Positions 39,072 to 41,517 of a stretch of DNA of 41,517 bases are shown piece by piece; the first letter of the stretch is position 1; each line of letters begins with the position of its first letter. Origin of the DNA: Synechococcus sp. GreenBA-s (GTDB lineage Bacteria > Cyanobacteriota > Cyanobacteriia > PCC-6307 > Cyanobiaceae); contig NZ_JAGQBX010000022.1 in assembly GCF_024345855.1 (NCBI RefSeq), forward strand, positions 1 to 41,517. Reading direction: 5' to 3'. The position numbers and the translations under genes are program-made. The notes below the pieces were generated by a model. That model ran no database searches and had not been told where the DNA came from. It saw only the letters and a list, made by a program, of their open reading frames with translations.

Positions 39072-39615
39072 GACCAGCCAGCAAGGTCTTCGGACTGAGC
39101 AGCAACAGCAGCCGCGCCGATCCGGCCAGGGCCTGCTCCGCCAGCTCGCCCTCGGCGGGGAGCTGCAGCAGCAGGGCGCCGGCCTTCCTAAGCCGCAGGC
39201 GCCCCTCGGCATGGGCCGCGGGCACGCCGATCAGCCAGGCCGCCAGACGGCTGAGGTCGGGTTCGTGGCCCACCAGCGCCAACCGGCTCCAGCCGGGCCG
39301 CGGCGAGGCCGGCCCCAGCCAGCGCAGCAGCAGCGGCTCTGGATCGGCCTCCGGGGCCAGGCCCGCCTCCAGCTCCAGGTCAGCGGCCAGGCCTGCGTCC
39401 CGGGCCAGCTCGGCGGTCTGGCGGGCCCGCACCAACGGGCTGCTCAGCAGCACTTCGGCCCGCAGATCCAGCTCCAGCAGGCGCTGCAGCACCAGCGCCG
39501 CGCGCTCCCGCCCGGCGGCCGTGAGCGCGCGGGAGCCGTCGTCGAGGCCCTCATGGCGCTCTTCGGCGATGCCGTGGCGCAGCAGCAGCAGTTCGCGGCG
39601 ATGGGTCCTAACCAC
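39067..39615 (-). CDS. sixA: SixA-type phosphohistidine phosphatase
   Basis: 182 residues from a GTG one base after the upstream stop. The histidine-phosphatase RHG motif is in ELLLLRHGIAEE, with LLSSPLVRARQTAEL and LALVGHEPDLSRL (second His), the full SixA-like layout. SixA removes phosphate from histidine phosphotransfer domains. Cyanobacterial members are common, but the target is not defined. A longer frame from 39654 lies inside the DUF3352 gene and is not supported. Confidence 0.82.
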   Translation of the reverse strand: MVRTHRRELLLLRHGIAEERHEGLDDGSRALTAAGRERAALVLQRLLELDLRAEVLLSSPLVRARQTAELARDAGLAADLELEAGLAPEADPEPLLLRWLGPASPRPGWSRLALVGHEPDLSRLAAWLIGVPAAHAEGRLRLRKAGALLLQLPAEGELAEQALAGSARLLLLLSPKTLLAGR

Positions 39616-39616
39616 C

Positions 39617-41380
39617 TCAGCCGAGCTCCAGCAGGGCGTGGAGCCGCAGGGCACCGCGGGGTGAGGCCCCGGCCGTCGGGGCCCCGGCGGCTGGGGCGTC
39701 GGCGTCCAGGCTCAGGGCCGCCCCCTCCAGCCGCTCGGTCAGGGGGGTAGAGGCCAGGGTGGCCAGCAGACGCCAGGGCTGCCAGCGGGCCAGCAGGCCG
39801 CGGGCCGTGTCCCCATCCATCGCCCACTGCACGGGGGCCTGGGGCGTGCCGAGCGCCTGCAGTTGGTCGAGGCGACGGCGGGGCTGCCCATGGCCGTCGC
39901 GCTGCTGGCCGAGCACCGCCAGGCCCTGGCCCCACCAGGCCAGATCGCCCTGGGGACTGCGGGCCCCGGCGAGGCGGGCCTGGAGCTGGTCGGGGTTGCC
40001 CCGCACCGGCCGGGATTCCAGCTGGGTCCAGGCCTCGAGGGTCTGGCCCTTGAGGCTCAGGGGAGCGGCCGTGAAGCCCTGGCGCGTCAGATCGGCCTGG
40101 AGGGCCTCAGGCGCGGGGTTGTCGACGCGGGTGCCCAGCAGCCAGCCCTCCTCCTGGCGGGCCCAGAGCAGCGGCCCCCGATCGGCACCGGCCACCAACG
40201 CCGGCAGCGGGCCGGCCTCGGCGGCCAGGGCCCGGGCCAGCACGGGGCCGAGCAGGGTGCGCCAGGGGTCCGGGGTCGTGGCTGTGGCTACCAGCGGAAC
40301 CGGCTCGACCGTCTGCATCGGCTCCAGCGGCTGAACCTCAGCCGCCGCTGCAAGGGCAGGGGAGTCAGCGGCAGGGGAGTCAGCGGCAGGGGCCGGCGTG
40401 GACGCTGCCGCCCCCAGCAGGGCCGCCGGATCCTGCAGCAGGGCCAGGCTGGCGGCCGGGACGTGCAGCTGCTGCAGCAGGGCCTCGCCACCGACCAGCG
40501 GCCGGCTGGCCAGGGGACCCCTGAGCTGCACCAGGGCATCCACCGCCAGGCCCCGGCCGGAGGGGGACAGGGCCGCCACCAGTTCACTGGCGGGGGAGGC
40601 CAGCTGGGGGTCGGCCGGCAGGCCCAGCCAGCGCTCCAGGGCCGCGGGCCGGGCGGTGAGCAGGGCCACGCCCTGGCCGAGCCGCGCCACGGCCTGCCGC
40701 AGCGGCGGGCTGGCGGCCTGGTTGAGCTCGTCGATCTGCGACACGTCGAGGGCCTGCTCAAGCACGCCGCGGCCGGAGGCGATCAGCACCAGATCGTCGT
40801 GGATCAGGGCCGTGGCCAGGGGCCGGGGGCTCTCGCCCACCAGGGCACCGCGGCCGCTGATCAGGCCCATGCCCCGGTAGCGGCTGACCTGCAGGTCGGT
40901 GCCCGCCAGGCTGCGGGTCTGCCAGAAGCGCTGCAGGAAGCGGCGGGCGCCCTCGTTGTCGCGGCTGCGCAGGGCCAGCACCCAGCCGGGCTCGCCGGCC
41001 TGATCCGGGGGCGTGAGCAGGGCCAGGCTCACCTCGTCGCCGAGCCAGGGGGAGAGCTCACTGGCGTAGTCGAGGCCGGCGGCGGCAAAGGCTCCATCGC
41101 GCAGGCGATCGACGGCCGCCGCGGCGGCACGGCGCTGGCGCGGCGGGGCGACGGCCCGGGCATAGGAGCCCGCCGCCTCGGGCCCCACCAGCCAGTGCAG
41201 GGTGAGCGGGGCGCTGCGCGGCACGAAGCGGGCCGCCAGGGGCAGGGCCAGGGGCCGATGCTGCAGGGCCAGCGGGCTGTGCCCCAGCACCAGCCACCAG
41301 GCCCCGGCCCCCAGCCCCAGCAGCACCAGGGCTGCCGTCAGGACGGCCGCCAGGAAGGGGCGGGCCTTCATGCGACGCAC
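39617..41380 (-). CDS. DUF3352 family membrane-anchored protein
   Basis: 587 residues (584 if the second ATG at 41371 is used). An N-terminal transmembrane or signal-anchor helix lies at ~9-30 (FLAAVLTAALVLLGLGAGAW), followed by a large extracytoplasmic domain with the family's FVPRSAPLTLHWLVGP opening and GMGLISGRGALVGE-like strands. DUF3352 proteins are conserved in cyanobacteria; the function is unknown. An Ala/Asp/Ser/Pro repeat occurs near residues 330-345. It leads the sixA unit. Confidence 0.75.
   Translation of the reverse strand: MRRMKARPFLAAVLTAALVLLGLGAGAWWLVLGHSPLALQHRPLALPLAARFVPRSAPLTLHWLVGPEAAGSYARAVAPPRQRRAAAAAVDRLRDGAFAAAGLDYASELSPWLGDEVSLALLTPPDQAGEPGWVLALRSRDNEGARRFLQRFWQTRSLAGTDLQVSRYRGMGLISGRGALVGESPRPLATALIHDDLVLIASGRGVLEQALDVSQIDELNQAASPPLRQAVARLGQGVALLTARPAALERWLGLPADPQLASPASELVAALSPSGRGLAVDALVQLRGPLASRPLVGGEALLQQLHVPAASLALLQDPAALLGAAASTPAPAADSPAADSPALAAAAEVQPLEPMQTVEPVPLVATATTPDPWRTLLGPVLARALAAEAGPLPALVAGADRGPLLWARQEEGWLLGTRVDNPAPEALQADLTRQGFTAAPLSLKGQTLEAWTQLESRPVRGNPDQLQARLAGARSPQGDLAWWGQGLAVLGQQRDGHGQPRRRLDQLQALGTPQAPVQWAMDGDTARGLLARWQPWRLLATLASTPLTERLEGAALSLDADAPAAGAPTAGASPRGALRLHALLELG
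40356..40392. repeat. 15-nt tandem repeat inside DUF3352 gene
   Basis: GCAGGGGAGTCAGCG is repeated exactly at 40356-40370 and 40371-40385, with a partial third copy to 40392. On the minus strand it encodes AADSP units in a variable linker. Copy number probably varies between strains. Confidence 0.75.
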
Positions 41381-41517
41381 GCAGCAACGACGTCATCTTT
41401 ATGCATAGCCCCGGGCTTTGGCACGCCAGCGCGCCCTCCAGCCAGCCCAACGTTGCAGTCGCCAGCATGGGGGGATGCGCCCGACGCCGCGGCGCCCGCC
41501 CCAGCGCCGACTCCCCC
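41381..41517. other. Terminal intergenic region
   Basis: 137 nt upstream of the DUF3352 gene. The minus strand contains TATGCATAAAGATG near 41407-41394, an A/T-rich patch that may carry its promoter. The last ~50 bases are very G+C-rich; no gene or RNA was recognised. Confidence 0.4.

Noticed and set aside
41461-41517. Possible second fold-back palindrome at the right end
   Set aside because: Centred near 41489/41490 only about half of the pairs match beyond a short GCCGCGGC core, close to what a G+C-rich sequence gives by chance.

Overview
The window looks like a chromosomal segment of an alpha-cyanobacterium of the Synechococcus/Cyanobium type. It is G+C-rich and very densely packed. It carries cyanobacterial markers: ycf34, seven NDH-1 subunits (ndhM, F, D, A, I, G, E), the plant-type carotenoid genes pds, crtB and a Z-ISO/NnrU homologue, a CbbR/RbcR-type LysR regulator, a PedR-like redox regulator, an RRM RNA-binding protein and DUF3172/DUF3352 proteins. 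No tRNA, rRNA, CRISPR array, transposase or phage gene was seen. All functional names come from reading motifs; no database search was run.

Layout. 1-323 is an imperfect giant palindrome at the very start of the window, most likely a fold-back assembly artefact. 271-2517 holds tsaB and ycf34, divergent from a CCA-adding enzyme. 2518-3308 is an RRM protein with a long leader and a shared terminator. 3338-4079 encodes two small tail-anchored proteins, one with a cyclic-nucleotide-binding fold. 4165-9198 is a plus-strand operon: a DevBCA-type ABC exporter, an alpha/beta hydrolase and an MFS transporter. 9171-10879 holds a VOC protein and a Rieske PaO-type oxygenase. 11010-13588 has a MinD-like ATPase with a small partner gene, divergent from a HAMP sensor that lacks a kinase domain.

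13589-21846 is the most unusual part. It is a minus-strand unit in the order pds, hybrid histidine kinase, CheY-like regulator, DHp-REC regulator, crtB, TolC. Most joints are 4-nt stop/start overlaps, so phosphorelay genes sit between two carotenoid genes that are usually adjacent. The DHp-REC regulator and the neighbouring HAMP protein end in the same 57-residue segment (37 identities, no gaps), which ties the two loci together.

22119-28989 holds ndhM, a DUF3172 gene, rbcR, Z-ISO, ndhF1 and ndhD1. ndhF and ndhD share a two-part upstream element with identical 28-nt spacing. 29095-33034 holds lapA-like, scpA, a nucleotide-sugar pyrophosphorylase, metF and a pedR-like gene. 33040-41380 is a long minus-strand run: a DUF3352 protein, sixA, gltA, ndhA-I-G-E, nadK, a CYTH protein and a small unknown gene.

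Working together: the NDH-1 genes serve cyclic electron flow and respiration. pds, crtB and Z-ISO cover three steps from geranylgeranyl-PP towards lycopene. RbcR and PedR are plausible links between carbon or redox state and these genes. The kinase/regulator/HAMP/MinD-like set is the best candidate for an undescribed signalling system; its function is not readable from sequence.
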